Origin: Actinomycetales bacterium
GTDB taxonomy: Bacteria; Actinomycetota; Actinomycetes; Actinomycetales; Actinomycetaceae
Direction: 5' to 3'
NCBI GenBank assembly: GCA_022838965.1
Contig: JALHDK010000010.1
Span: 1-17,840 of the forward strand
Length of the DNA stretch: 17,840 nucleotides
The notes beneath the pieces were generated by a model. That model saw only the letters and a list, made by a program, of their open reading frames with translations. It made no database searches and was not told the DNA's origin. Both the position numbers and the translations under genes were made by a program. Shown one piece after another: positions 1 through 6,692 of this stretch (the stretch's first letter is position 1; each line of letters begins with the position of its first letter).

Positions 1-24
1 GGCTACTCGTAGTTGAGCGTGGTG
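1..24 (+). repeat. Left terminal inverted repeat of the ISL3-type element
   Basis: It pairs with 449-472 in inverted orientation, 20 of 24 positions identical, with mismatches at positions 6, 10, 12 and 17 from the tip. The window appears to begin exactly at the element tip, so the left target flank is not visible. Confidence 0.7.
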
Positions 25-40
25 GGTCGTTGACGCAAGG

Positions 41-104
41 GCTCGTGGCCTTGCGCTGGGATGGGTGTTGCGAGACATCCTCCGAGACGACAAGGACCAC
101 GAGC
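41..104 (+). promoter_or_regulatory. Stem-loop covering the transposase ribosome-binding site
   Basis: GCTCGTGGCCTTG (41-53) pairs with CAAGG (91-95) plus CCACGAGC (97-104): 13 base pairs with a single bulged A at 96. The loop is 54-90. The right arm contains the AAGGA Shine-Dalgarno (92-96) and ends one base before the GTG start at 106. In a transcript entering from outside the element the stem would hide the ribosome-binding site. Several IS elements use this arrangement to avoid transposase synthesis from read-through. The pairing is seen in the sequence; the role is inferred. Confidence 0.5.
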
Positions 105-105
105 T

Positions 106-438
106 GTGAACGAGCCTACGTGCTTGCAGCGTGATGCTGCGAGCGTGATCTTCAACCTGCCCGGCTACCACGTGATCGACGCCATCGACCTGCCTCTGGG
201 CGGGCGCAGGGTGGTGGTCCAAGCGAACACGATCGCCGGCGGTTGCCCCGATTGTGGGGTGATCTCGGAGCGGGTGCACGCGTGGTGTCGGCAACGAGTC
301 AAGGACGTCCCGCACGTCGGCCACCTGGAGGTGATCGTGGTGAAGCCGCGGCTGGTGTGCGTCGAGCGTGCGTGCCCGCGGCGGACGTTCACCCAGACCA
401 CCAGCGAGTTGCCGCTCCGGGCGCGGCAACACCGTTGA
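106..438 (+). pseudogene. ISL3-family transposase, N-terminal fragment
   Basis: From the GTG at 106 the frame encodes 110 residues, against about 400 or more for an intact ISL3 transposase. It contains the N-terminal zinc-ribbon of the family: CPDC at residues 47-50, a second pair at C85 and C90, then PRRTFTQ (91-97), a typical ISL3 motif. Homology stops at about residue 107 (LPLRAR). Three unrelated codons and a stop follow, leading into the right-end sequence of the element. The DDE catalytic domain and the C-terminal helix-turn-helix are absent, so the product cannot transpose. GTG 106 is preferred to the ATG at 61 because family members start close to the equivalent of NLPGYHV and because AAGGA lies at 92-96. 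Full-length copies probably exist elsewhere in the genome. Confidence 0.75.
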
Positions 439-448
439 CCAGCCAAGG

Positions 449-472
449 CACCACGGTCAAATGCGAATAGCC
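449..472 (-). repeat. Right terminal inverted repeat of the ISL3-type element
   Basis: Read on the minus strand from 472 this begins GGCTATTCGCATTTGACC and matches the left end. Immediately beyond it (473 onward) the sequence reads as the 5' coding part of a different, minus-strand gene, which fixes the right boundary of the element. Confidence 0.7.
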
Positions 473-542
473 CGCAATGGTGTCGCGGACCCAGCGGACT
501 CCCTCGTCGTCGAGGTTGTGGCTTGGCGGTGAGATCAACCAT
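473..542 (-). pseudogene. Glycoside hydrolase family 3 gene, 5' remnant cut by the IS
   Basis: On the minus strand an ATG at 542-540 is preceded by a perfect AAAGGAG (556-550) with 7-nt spacing. It starts MVDLTAK and then, after a frame change near 520, continues as NLDDEGVRWVRDTIA up to the IS boundary at 472/473. This resembles the conserved start of GH3 beta-glucosidase/beta-N-acetylhexosaminidase proteins (DLTAKP..NL..E.V.WV..TIA.M), which normally continue for 500 or more residues. The two parts are out of frame by an indel in AAGCCACAAC. The rest of the gene, if it survives, lies beyond the left edge. Recognition is from family memory on about 23 residues, so it is tentative, but the strong ribosome-binding site supports a former gene here. 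Confidence 0.5.
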
Positions 543-559
543 CTGTGTGCTCCTTTGCA

Positions 560-576
560 TGGCTTGCTCCAAGCCA
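560..576 (-). promoter_or_regulatory. Palindromic operator-like site upstream of the GH3 remnant
   Basis: TGGCTTG CTC CAAGCCA is a perfect inverted repeat of 7-bp arms around 3 bp, placed just upstream of the Shine-Dalgarno (550-556) of the disrupted minus-strand gene. Its size and position fit an operator for a LacI-type or similar repressor controlling a sugar-utilisation gene; a small mRNA hairpin is the alternative. The stretch 543-620 is also lower in GC than its surroundings, as expected of a promoter region, but no convincing -35/-10 pair was found. Confidence 0.4.
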
Positions 577-684
577 ATAGCAAAGTGAGGGTCCCGACAA
601 CGGTTTCGCGGAAAATTGCCATCGACGGTCGAGGGGCGGGTCGCCGGCCCGGTGATGGTGCCCATGCACCGTCGTTGTCACCGC

Positions 685-690
685 TAGACT
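685..690 (+). promoter_or_regulatory. Candidate -10 box (TAGACT) for the M23 peptidase gene
   Basis: TAGACT fits the actinobacterial TANNNT -10 pattern and lies 76 bp upstream of the start codon at 767. The same hexamer occurs upstream of the PfkB kinase gene (3933). No good -35 is visible. The start codon has a plausible Shine-Dalgarno, GGGAGGG, about 6 nt upstream. Confidence 0.35.
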
Positions 691-766
691 GTCACATGGA
701 TGTGCCTTTCGGACGCCGGACTGCCGGTGTTCCGGGACAACCGTCGTCGCTCGGGGAGGGCTCAGG

Positions 767-2371
767 ATGCGAACCAGTTCCAGCCGCGCACGCCGCGGAT
801 TGCTGGCGCTGTGCAGCGCTGCCCTCATCCTGTCAGCGGCGCTCCCGGCGGGCGCGGACGAGACCCCCGCCCCGGACCCGACCGTCGTCGAGCCCACGCC
901 CGATCCGACCACGGCGCCCCCCTCGACGGCTCCAGCCCCACCACCGCCGACGTCGTCCCCGGCTCCCGAGCCGCCCCCCACCACGCCGCCGCCGACAAGC
1001 GACCCGACGACGGCTCCCCCGGCCCCCGTGCCGTCTCCCACCACGGCCCCTCCTGCGAGCCCGACCACGCCGCCTCCCCCGCCGCCCTCCCCGACGACCC
1101 CACCGTCGCCGGTGAGCTCCCCGTCCCCGACCGTCGTGCCGCCGACCGCGTCGCCCACAACGGCCGCGCCCACCACCACCGCACCCACCACGGCCGCGCC
1201 CACGCCGTCGTCGACACCAACGCCGCTCGCGAGCCCCACCACCGCCGGGACGACCGCCTTCACGACGACGCTCGACACGGGACTGCTCGCCCCGACGACA
1301 GCGACGACCCTCCCCGCGCGGACGACCGCCATCACCACGGGTGGGGCGGCGCTCATGTCCGCGCTGATCCGCATCAACGCGGCGGAGGCGCGGTGCGCCG
1401 CGAACGCCCCCACCGAGACCGCTCCCATGATCATCGACTCGGCCGTGATGCCGGCTGCGGTGGGTGCGTTCCACGACGACCAGGTGGTCAACGCCGCCGT
1501 TGTGATCGGGGTCGGCCTCGAACTCGGTCTGCCGGAGCGGGCGATCGCCATCGCTGTCATGACCGCGATGGCCGAGAGTGGCCTGCGCCCGGGAACCGGG
1601 GAGGCGGAGCCTGTGGGCCCGGGAGGGGTCGGCCTGTTCGAGCAGGGGCCCGGCGGCTCGTGGGGGACCTGGGAGGAACGCATCGACCCGGCGACGTCGG
1701 CGCGGAACTTCTACACCAGGCTGACCGCCGTTCCCGGCTGGGACACGCTTGACCCGGCCGTCGCCGCCGATGCGGTCCAGCGAGCCGAGGAGCCGGGCAT
1801 CTACGCGCCCTACTGGGAGGCCGCCCTCCAGATGGTGAGCGAGCTGACCACCCGTCAGGTGGTGTCAACCTCCCCCCGGCCCTGCGTCACCGATCTCGGC
1901 ACCCTCTCCACCCGCCAGGCGGTGTGGAGCAATCCGGTTCGGGGCCGGATCACCTCCGCATTCGGGTACCGGGTGCATCCCGTGCTCGGCGTCACGGCGG
2001 AGCACTGGGGAACCGACATCGCCGCGTCCTGTGGGACACCGATTGTCGCCGCCGGCGACGGGATCGTGGTGTGGTCCGGTGGCGGCCTGCAGGGGCGCAC
2101 CGGTAACCAGATCGTGGTGTATCACGGCAACGGCGTGCTGACGCGCTATGGGCATGTCCTCAGCGGTTCGGTGACCGTGTCCGTGGGCGCCGCGGTGACC
2201 AGCGGCCAGCGGATCGCGAGCGTGGGCGGCGATCCGGGCCTCGACCCCGCGGGCGCGGGCCTGTCGACGGGATGCCACCTCCACTTCGAGACCAACACCG
2301 ACAACGGCGGCACAGTCATCGACCCCGTCAGCTACCTCGCCGGCTATGGCGTGAAGCTTGGCACGAGCTGA
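767..2371 (+). CDS. Secreted M23 (LytM-like) peptidoglycan endopeptidase with a central lysozyme-like region
   Basis: The 534-residue protein has a Sec signal peptide (residues 1-30, basic start, hydrophobic core, AGA before D31). A Pro/Thr/Ser linker of about 135 residues follows. Then comes a helical region (about 228-358: AAVVIGVGLELGLPERAIAI...AMAESGL...GLFEQ...GSWGTWEERIDP) of the kind that precedes NlpC/P60 or M23 domains in actinobacterial cell-wall hydrolases. The M23 domain begins near 389. Its metal ligands are visible: H413 and D417 in HWGTD, and H504/H506 in HLHFE; GH in YGHVL is the usual additional motif. It should cut peptide cross-links in peptidoglycan outside the membrane. 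The linker probably lets it span the wall. The next gene starts 6 bp after its stop and is likely co-transcribed. The M23 assignment is strong; whether the middle domain has glycosidase activity is unclear. Confidence 0.92.
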   Translation: MRTSSSRARRGLLALCSAALILSAALPAGADETPAPDPTVVEPTPDPTTAPPSTAPAPPPPTSSPAPEPPPTTPPPTSDPTTAPPAPVPSPTTAPPASPTTPPPPPPSPTTPPSPVSSPSPTVVPPTASPTTAAPTTTAPTTAAPTPSSTPTPLASPTTAGTTAFTTTLDTGLLAPTTATTLPARTTAITTGGAALMSALIRINAAEARCAANAPTETAPMIIDSAVMPAAVGAFHDDQVVNAAVVIGVGLELGLPERAIAIAVMTAMAESGLRPGTGEAEPVGPGGVGLFEQGPGGSWGTWEERIDPATSARNFYTRLTAVPGWDTLDPAVAADAVQRAEEPGIYAPYWEAALQMVSELTTRQVVSTSPRPCVTDLGTLSTRQAVWSNPVRGRITSAFGYRVHPVLGVTAEHWGTDIAASCGTPIVAAGDGIVVWSGGGLQGRTGNQIVVYHGNGVLTRYGHVLSGSVTVSVGAAVTSGQRIASVGGDPGLDPAGAGLSTGCHLHFETNTDNGGTVIDPVSYLAGYGVKLGTS

Positions 2372-2377
2372 CCGCGC

Positions 2378-3409
2378 GTGAACCCCCGCCGGCGCGGGTC
2401 TCCGCGCCCCCCGCTCGTTCTCGCCGCGCTCGCGATCGCCTCCGCGGGGCTGCTGCTCACCGCTCCCCCCCCTGGAGCACGCGGCCACCCCGCCGCCCCG
2501 TCCGGCCGGGGCGGAGCACGCCTTCCCCGACCCCTGGGGTGACCTCCTTGCGGAGACGCCCACCGCCCGGCCGGTAGCGTCCGATCGGCGCCGCATCACG
2601 GAGGCTGACCTCCTGGCGGCCCCGGTCCCGTCGCTGTGCGGCCATCCGGCCGGCACGCTCGTCGACGGCCGTCTGCCCGGCATCCCCCCGGGCGAGGGCG
2701 TGGTGTGGATCTTCGTCGACGAGTCGGGCCGCATCCCGGCCGGCCGGGTGGCGTACGGCGACCTCGGCCCCGATGTGGGCAACGGTGCCGCCGTCGCGGT
2801 GTACTGCGACCGTGGCGGGGCCAGCTGGCCCGAGGCCGTGGTCCTTTACGGTCCCGGCCCCACCTATCTCGGCCACGTGGTGCTCTCGGACCTCACCCCC
2901 GGGCGACAGTCGGTGGTGTCGCTCGCCGTCGCCGATGGCGTGGTGCGGGTCGGTTTCGTCAACTCCTGGGCCGCCGACGAGGTCGGCCGGCGCGGGAGGG
3001 TGGACGGGACCGTCGCGCTCACGCTCGTCGGCGGCGAGGTGCGCGCCGGGGACCTCCGGCTCGTGGACGAGCGGCCGACGGCGGACCAGGCGGTGGCGGC
3101 CGCCGTCGCCGGCGACACCGCCGAACTGGGCGAGGTCGCGCTCGCCGACGCCGCGACCGCCCTCGTGGACCTCGTCGCACGGCTGCAGGCCGGGGGGTTC
3201 CGACGGCGGAGCTGGCGGTGGGGCCGTGCACGTCGCCACTCGCGGGCGCTCCCGAGCAGGCTGGCGCCACGTGTGTGGTGGAGCAGCGGCCCGCGGCCGA
3301 TCCCGCGGCCGTCCGGCAGCTCGCCCACCTGCATCTGAGCCGGACAGGCTTCGCGACGTGGCAGGTCGTGGGCGTCAGCGACCTGACGGCGCCTCCCCCG
3401 TCCGCGTGA
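2378..3409 (+). pseudogene. Secreted protein of unknown function, frame broken twice at homopolymers
   Basis: A GTG at 2378 opens a signal peptide (MNPRRRGSPRPP then LVLAALAIASAGLLLTAP). The frame then hits a TGA at 2540. Coding resumes in the +1 frame from a run of eight C (2465-2472): LEHAATPPPRPAGAEHAF and on through VVWIFVDESGRIPAG and GDLGPDVGNGAAVAVYC. It shifts back at a run of six G (3192-3197) to finish VPTAELAVGPCTSPLAG...ATWQVVGV. With seven C and seven G the whole 343-residue exported protein reads through, and the two changes cancel in length. It lies 6 bp after the M23 peptidase gene, so it is probably translationally coupled and acts outside the cell. No domain was recognised. 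Two compensating homopolymer indels suggest base-calling errors in an intact gene rather than decay, although true inactivation is not excluded. Confidence 0.65.
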
Positions 3410-3875
3410 CACCCCGGGCCTCGAGTTCCAGGAGCATCCGCTTCACCTCCAGCCCGCCGGCGTAACCCGTGAGGGCGCCGCCGGCTCCGATGAGGCGGTG
3501 GCACGGGACGATGATCGCGATGGGATTGCGTCCGGCGGCCGCTCCGACCGCGCGCGCCGCCCCCGGCATCCCGAGGTCGGCGGCCAGCCTGCCGTAGCTG
3601 GTGGTCCGGCCGTAGGGGATGGCCCGCAGCCGCTCCCACACGCGCAGCTGGAACGGTGTGCCGTGGGGGGCGAGGCGGACCTCGAAGGTCCGGCGCTCGC
3701 CAGCGAAGTACTCCGCGAGCTGCCGGGCGACGTCGTCGCCGACCCCCGGGCCGGACGAGCCGGTCCGGTCGTCCACCCCGCCCGGCAGGTGGAGCGCGGT
3801 GAGGGCGCCGTCGTCGTCGAGGACGAGGGTGAGCGGGCCGATCGGGCTGGCGACAACGCGCCGGGATGCGTTCAT
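3375..3875 (-). CDS. ogt: Methylated-DNA--[protein]-cysteine S-methyltransferase (Ogt-type)
   Basis: This 166-residue protein transfers alkyl groups from O6-alkylguanine to its own cysteine in a suicide reaction. The active-site motif IIVPCHRLI is at residues 121-129 with nucleophile C125. It is followed by GAGGALTGYAGGLEVKRMLL, the usual C-terminal part. The DNA-binding segment RAIPYGRTTSYGRLA (84-98) and the helix with GAARAVGAAAGRNP (105-118) are intact. The N-terminal domain (1-70) is the poorly conserved ribonuclease-H-like fold. Length fits the Ogt/MGMT class, with no AdaA domain. The start ATG at 3875 was chosen because MNASRRVVASPIGPLTL matches the family N-terminus. The 3' end overlaps the convergent upstream gene by 35 bp. 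It is divergent from the PfkB kinase. Confidence 0.93.
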   Translation of the reverse strand: MNASRRVVASPIGPLTLVLDDDGALTALHLPGGVDDRTGSSGPGVGDDVARQLAEYFAGERRTFEVRLAPHGTPFQLRVWERLRAIPYGRTTSYGRLAADLGMPGAARAVGAAAGRNPIAIIVPCHRLIGAGGALTGYAGGLEVKRMLLELEARGVTRTGEAPSGR

Positions 3876-3932
3876 GCCTCCAGCGTGCGGCAACTCGCTG
3901 GCAAAAGCGACCCGCGGGCGCAGGGCGGTGCC

Positions 3933-3938
3933 TAGACT
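3933..3938 (+). promoter_or_regulatory. Candidate -10 box (TAGACT) for the PfkB kinase gene
   Basis: TAGACT in the context TGCCTAGACTCGG lies 65 bp upstream of the start codon at 4003, in the short divergent region shared with ogt. It is identical to the hexamer upstream of the M23 gene. No clear -35 box was seen. The gene itself has a strong Shine-Dalgarno, AAAGGGA at 3991-3997. Confidence 0.4.
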
Positions 3939-4002
3939 CGGCGGTGTCAGCGGGCGAGGACGCCCGCGCGCTCGATGCCGAGGCTGGCTGAAAGGGAACA
4001 CC

Positions 4003-5075
4003 ATGAAACTTCGCGAGGACGCCAAGTGGAGCCTCGTCGTACCGACGTCCATGGGCGTGCGCATCACCCCGGAGGACCGCGCGCCGGTGCACATCTCCCA
4101 AACTTCCTCCTGCAGGTCACCAGCGCCGAGACCAACGTCGCGGCCGTTGTCTCCTACCTGGGTGAGCCCACCAAGGTGCTGACCGCGTTCGTCGAGGGCT
4201 CCCCGATCTCCGCGCTGATCAAGTCCAACCTGCGCGCCCGGTTCATGGAGTACGAGGGCCGCGACTACCCGCAGGGCGACGCCTGGGGCCTCCGGCACCA
4301 GTTCAACATTGCCGACTCCGGATTCGGCGGCCGCGGCCCGCGCGTGTGGAACGACCGCTCGGGTGAGGTGGGCCGCGAGCTGAAGGTGGAGGACTTCGAC
4401 CTCGACCGCATCTTCGGCGAGGAGGGCGTCAAGATCCTCCACATGTCCGGCGTGATCGCCGCGCTGTCCCCGAACACCTCGAAGTTCTGCGTGGAGCTCG
4501 CCAAGGCCGCGAAGAAGCACGGCACCGTGATCGCCATGGACCTCAACTACCGCGCCTCGTTCTGGAAGGGCCGCGAGGAGGAGCTGTCGAAGGCGTTCCA
4601 CGAGATCGCCGAGGTGTGCGACATCCTGTACGGCAACGAGGAGGACTTCCAGCTCTGCCTCGGCATCGAGGGGCCGGAGGCCGGCGGCAAGTCGATCGAG
4701 CAGAAGATCGAGGACTTCAAGACCATGATCGGCCGGGTCAAGGAGGCCTACCCCGAGGCCAAGTACATCGGCACCTCGCTGCGTGAGGTCATCTCCGCCA
4801 ACCACCACAAGTGGGGCATGGTGCTCTGGAACGAGGGTGAGTTTGTGGTCTGCCCGCTCCGCGACATCGACGTCATGGACCGCATCGGCGGCGGCGACGG
4901 TTCCGTGGGTGGCGTGCTGTACGGCATCCTCAAGGGCTGGGACGTCGAGAAGTGCGCGCAGTTCGGCTGGGCCACCGGCGCGCTCGCGGCCACCTCGCTC
5001 TACGACTACGGCGCCCCCGCCGACGAGGAGCAGGTGTGGGCAATCTGGAAGGGCAACGCCCGCGTGAAGCGGTGA
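4003..5075 (+). pseudogene. PfkB-family sugar kinase (2-dehydro-3-deoxygluconate kinase-like), one frameshift
   Basis: The ATG at 4003 with AAAGGGA 5 nt upstream begins MKLREDAKWSLVVPTSMG, the usual N-terminus of this kinase group. That frame ends after APVHIS, and the rest continues in another frame as NFLLQVTSAETNVAAVVSYL to the stop at 5075. One extra base in CCCAAA (4097-4102), for example a fourth A, restores a 357-residue protein of normal length. Later motifs are intact: HQFNIADSG, DLNYRASFW, NEEDFQL and the C-terminal PfkB signature DRIGGGDGSVGG, with the catalytic Asp near residue 299. The phenylalanine usual in GDGF is Ser here. PfkB kinases phosphorylate sugars with ATP in the cytoplasm; KDG or a related sugar acid is a guess from the subgroup. 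The break probably reflects a sequencing error, as in the gene at 2378. Confidence 0.8.
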
Positions 5076-5140
5076 CGGCGCCCGCTGGCGGTGACCCAGC
5101 ACCCACCCGGTAGCGGTGGTGGGGCCACCCCCTGAAGGCC

Positions 5141-5184
5141 ACGGGCGGGACTCGGTACGGAGCGGCGTGACGAGTCCCGCCCGT
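5141..5184. terminator. Perfect 14-bp stem-loop between convergent genes
   Basis: ACGGGCGGGACTCG (5141-5154) and CGAGTCCCGCCCGT (5171-5184) are exact reverse complements around a 16-nt loop. The structure lies 66 bp after the PfkB kinase stop and 26 bp after the multicopper oxidase stop on the other strand, so it can terminate both transcripts. There is no T tract, as is common in high-GC actinobacteria. Confidence 0.8.
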
Positions 5185-5209
5185 ATCCATGTCCGGACGC
5201 GGGCAGCCC

Positions 5210-6691
5210 TCAGCCCGGACGCACCTCCACGACTCCCATCATCCCCGCGTCCTCGTGGTCAAGGATGTGGCAGTGGTACACCGTCCGTCCGGTGAACCTC
5301 TCGAACGCGATCCGCACCGTGCGGCTCTCCCCGGCCGGCACGTGCACAACGTCACGCCACCGGACGTCCTCATGCGGCACCCCGTTGGCGCGCACCTCCT
5401 GCATCGGCCACACGTGCAGGTGGAAGGGGTGATCCATGGGAGTGGGATTCAGCAGGGTCCACTCCTCCACCGCGCCGGCCACCACCTCCTGGTCCGTCCG
5501 GTCGGGGTCGAAGGGGCGGCCGTCGAAGGCGAAGGTCATCCCCATGCCCATCCCCATGCCCATCGAGAAGGCGAGAGTCCGTCGCCGGGCGACGACGGCG
5601 TCCCGCAGGTCGCGCGGCGCGGCCAGGGTGGGGATCGCGAGGGAGGTGCCGGCGTCGTCGCCGACGACGTCCAGCGTGGCCAACGTGACCGCGTCCCGAC
5701 CCGCAGGGGACCCACCCATGCCCATGCCCATACCCATGCCCCCGCGGTCGTAGGGAAGTGCCCGAAGCTCGACGGGCCCGCGACCGGCGGTGACCAGCAG
5801 GTTCGCGCGGTTGCCGGGCGCCAGGAGGAGGCCGCCGGGCTCGCGGGGGGCGTGCGTCTCGAGGTCCATGCCGAGCAGGGCGGCGGTGGCCCCGGCGAGT
5901 TCCAGGCGCAGGTGGCGGGAGACGCAGGCGTTGATCACCCGCCAGCGCACCGTCTCGCCCGGGGCAGCGGTGAGACGGGGCTGGACCCGACCGTTCACCA
6001 GCACAAGGTCGCCTTCGCGTCCCGTCATGCGATCCGGCATGGTCGGCGGCCGCACGCGGCCCGCGTCGTCGAGCGAGACGTCCGAGACGACGAGCACGTG
6101 GTCGCGGGCCACGGGGAGGTCGTCCTCGACGACGATCGCGCCGTACAGCCCGCCGAAGATCTGGTCCGCCACGTGGCCGTGGTGGTGCGGGTGGTACCAG
6201 AAGGTGCCGGTGGGATGGTCCGCGGGCAGGAGGAACTCGTAGTCGCGGCTGTCGCCCGGCGCGAGGTGGACGAACGGGTTGTCGCCGGGGTCCCGCGGGG
6301 ACACGTGCAGGCCGTGGACGTGCAGGTTCGTGGGCTGGTCGATGCGGTTGACAAGGCGGACGCGGAGGGTGTCGCCGGGGCGCAGGCGAAGCGTGGGTCC
6401 GGGGACGGTGCCGTTGTAGGCCAGGAGGCGGCCGGTGCGGGGGCCCAGGTCCACCTCCGCCTCCGCCATCCGCAGTTCGACCTCGAGAAGTCCGCCTGCC
6501 GCACGCAGCGTCGGGGGTTCGACCAGGCTCGCACCCGCCCCCGCAGTCCCGCCGGTGGGCGGGCCGCTCCCGGGGCGGGGAGTCAGCCACGGCAACCCGG
6601 TCCGCGAGAGCCCGACGGCGCCGACAGCCAGGCCCCCGGCGCCAACCACGCCGAGAAGGAGGGCCTGTCGCCGGGTGATCGGCCGCACCAC
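5210..6691 (-). CDS. Tat-exported multicopper oxidase with Gly-Met repeats
   Basis: This 493-residue three-domain multicopper oxidase probably oxidises Cu(I) or phenolic/metal substrates while reducing O2 to water outside the membrane. The N-terminus ITRRQALLLGVVGAGGLAVG carries a twin-arginine signal. All copper motifs are visible: HVHG (124-127), WYHPHHHGH (165-173), HPFHLHVW (421-428) and HCHILDHEDAGMM (473-485), so the type 1 and trinuclear centres should be complete. Two Met-rich tracts, M319/321/323/325 and M377/379/381/383/385, alternate with Gly. Comparable Met-rich segments in CueO bind copper, suggesting a copper-detoxifying role. The start is a GTG (6691 or 6688), 1 bp after the DUF302 stop, with GAAGG upstream, so translation is likely coupled. 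It is the last gene before the terminator at 5141-5184. Confidence 0.92.
   Translation of the reverse strand: MVRPITRRQALLLGVVGAGGLAVGAVGLSRTGLPWLTPRPGSGPPTGGTAGAGASLVEPPTLRAAGGLLEVELRMAEAEVDLGPRTGRLLAYNGTVPGPTLRLRPGDTLRVRLVNRIDQPTNLHVHGLHVSPRDPGDNPFVHLAPGDSRDYEFLLPADHPTGTFWYHPHHHGHVADQIFGGLYGAIVVEDDLPVARDHVLVVSDVSLDDAGRVRPPTMPDRMTGREGDLVLVNGRVQPRLTAAPGETVRWRVINACVSRHLRLELAGATAALLGMDLETHAPREPGGLLLAPGNRANLLVTAGRGPVELRALPYDRGGMGMGMGMGGSPAGRDAVTLATLDVVGDDAGTSLAIPTLAAPRDLRDAVVARRRTLAFSMGMGMGMGMTFAFDGRPFDPDRTDQEVVAGAVEEWTLLNPTPMDHPFHLHVWPMQEVRANGVPHEDVRWRDVVHVPAGESRTVRIAFERFTGRTVYHCHILDHEDAGMMGVVEVRPG
5537..5563 (-). repeat. 6-bp coding repeat, second Gly-Met tract of the oxidase
   Basis: Five CAT triplets spaced exactly 6 bp apart (5537, 5543, 5549, 5555, 5561) encode M377-G-M-G-M-G-M-G-M385 on the minus strand. 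Synonymous differences between the Gly codons argue that the tract is selected at protein level and is not fresh slippage. Confidence 0.8.
5717..5737 (-). repeat. 6-bp coding repeat, first Gly-Met tract of the oxidase
   Basis: CAT triplets at 5717, 5723, 5729 and 5735 encode alternating Met and Gly (M319 to M325). It lies in the middle cupredoxin region, about 50 residues from the other tract. Confidence 0.8.
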
Positions 6692-6692
6692 A

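Larger units (their letters stand above)
1..472 (+). mobile_element. Internally deleted ISL3-family insertion sequence (miniature derivative)
   Basis: The first 24 bases (starting GGCTACTCG) match the reverse complement of bases 449-472 (starting GGCTATTCG) at 20 of 24 positions, so both terminal inverted repeats are present. Between them lies only the 5' part of an ISL3-type transposase gene; the usual element is well over 1 kb, so most of the transposase has been lost, with the deletion junction near 425-435. The element cannot move itself but keeps both ends and could be mobilised in trans by a full-length relative. ISL3 elements usually make 8-bp target duplications. The right-hand candidate is CGCAATGG (473-480), but the left flank is outside the window. 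The family call rests on the transposase N-terminus and is fairly secure. Confidence 0.7.

Noticed and set aside
477..766. A plus-strand small gene between the IS and the M23 gene
   Set aside because: The plus-strand frame has no ribosome-binding site and biased composition; the minus-strand GH3 start and the promoter regions account for the interval.
535..1683. Long minus-strand open frame (382 codons) opposite the M23 gene
   Set aside because: It is a Val/Gly/Ala-rich shadow of the Pro/Thr linker codons, with no recognisable domain and no ribosome-binding site; the plus-strand M23 protein explains the region.
3375..5102. Open frame extending the alkyltransferase upstream through the PfkB region to 575 codons
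   Set aside because: Homology begins only at the ATG at 3875; the extension is antisense to the PfkB kinase.
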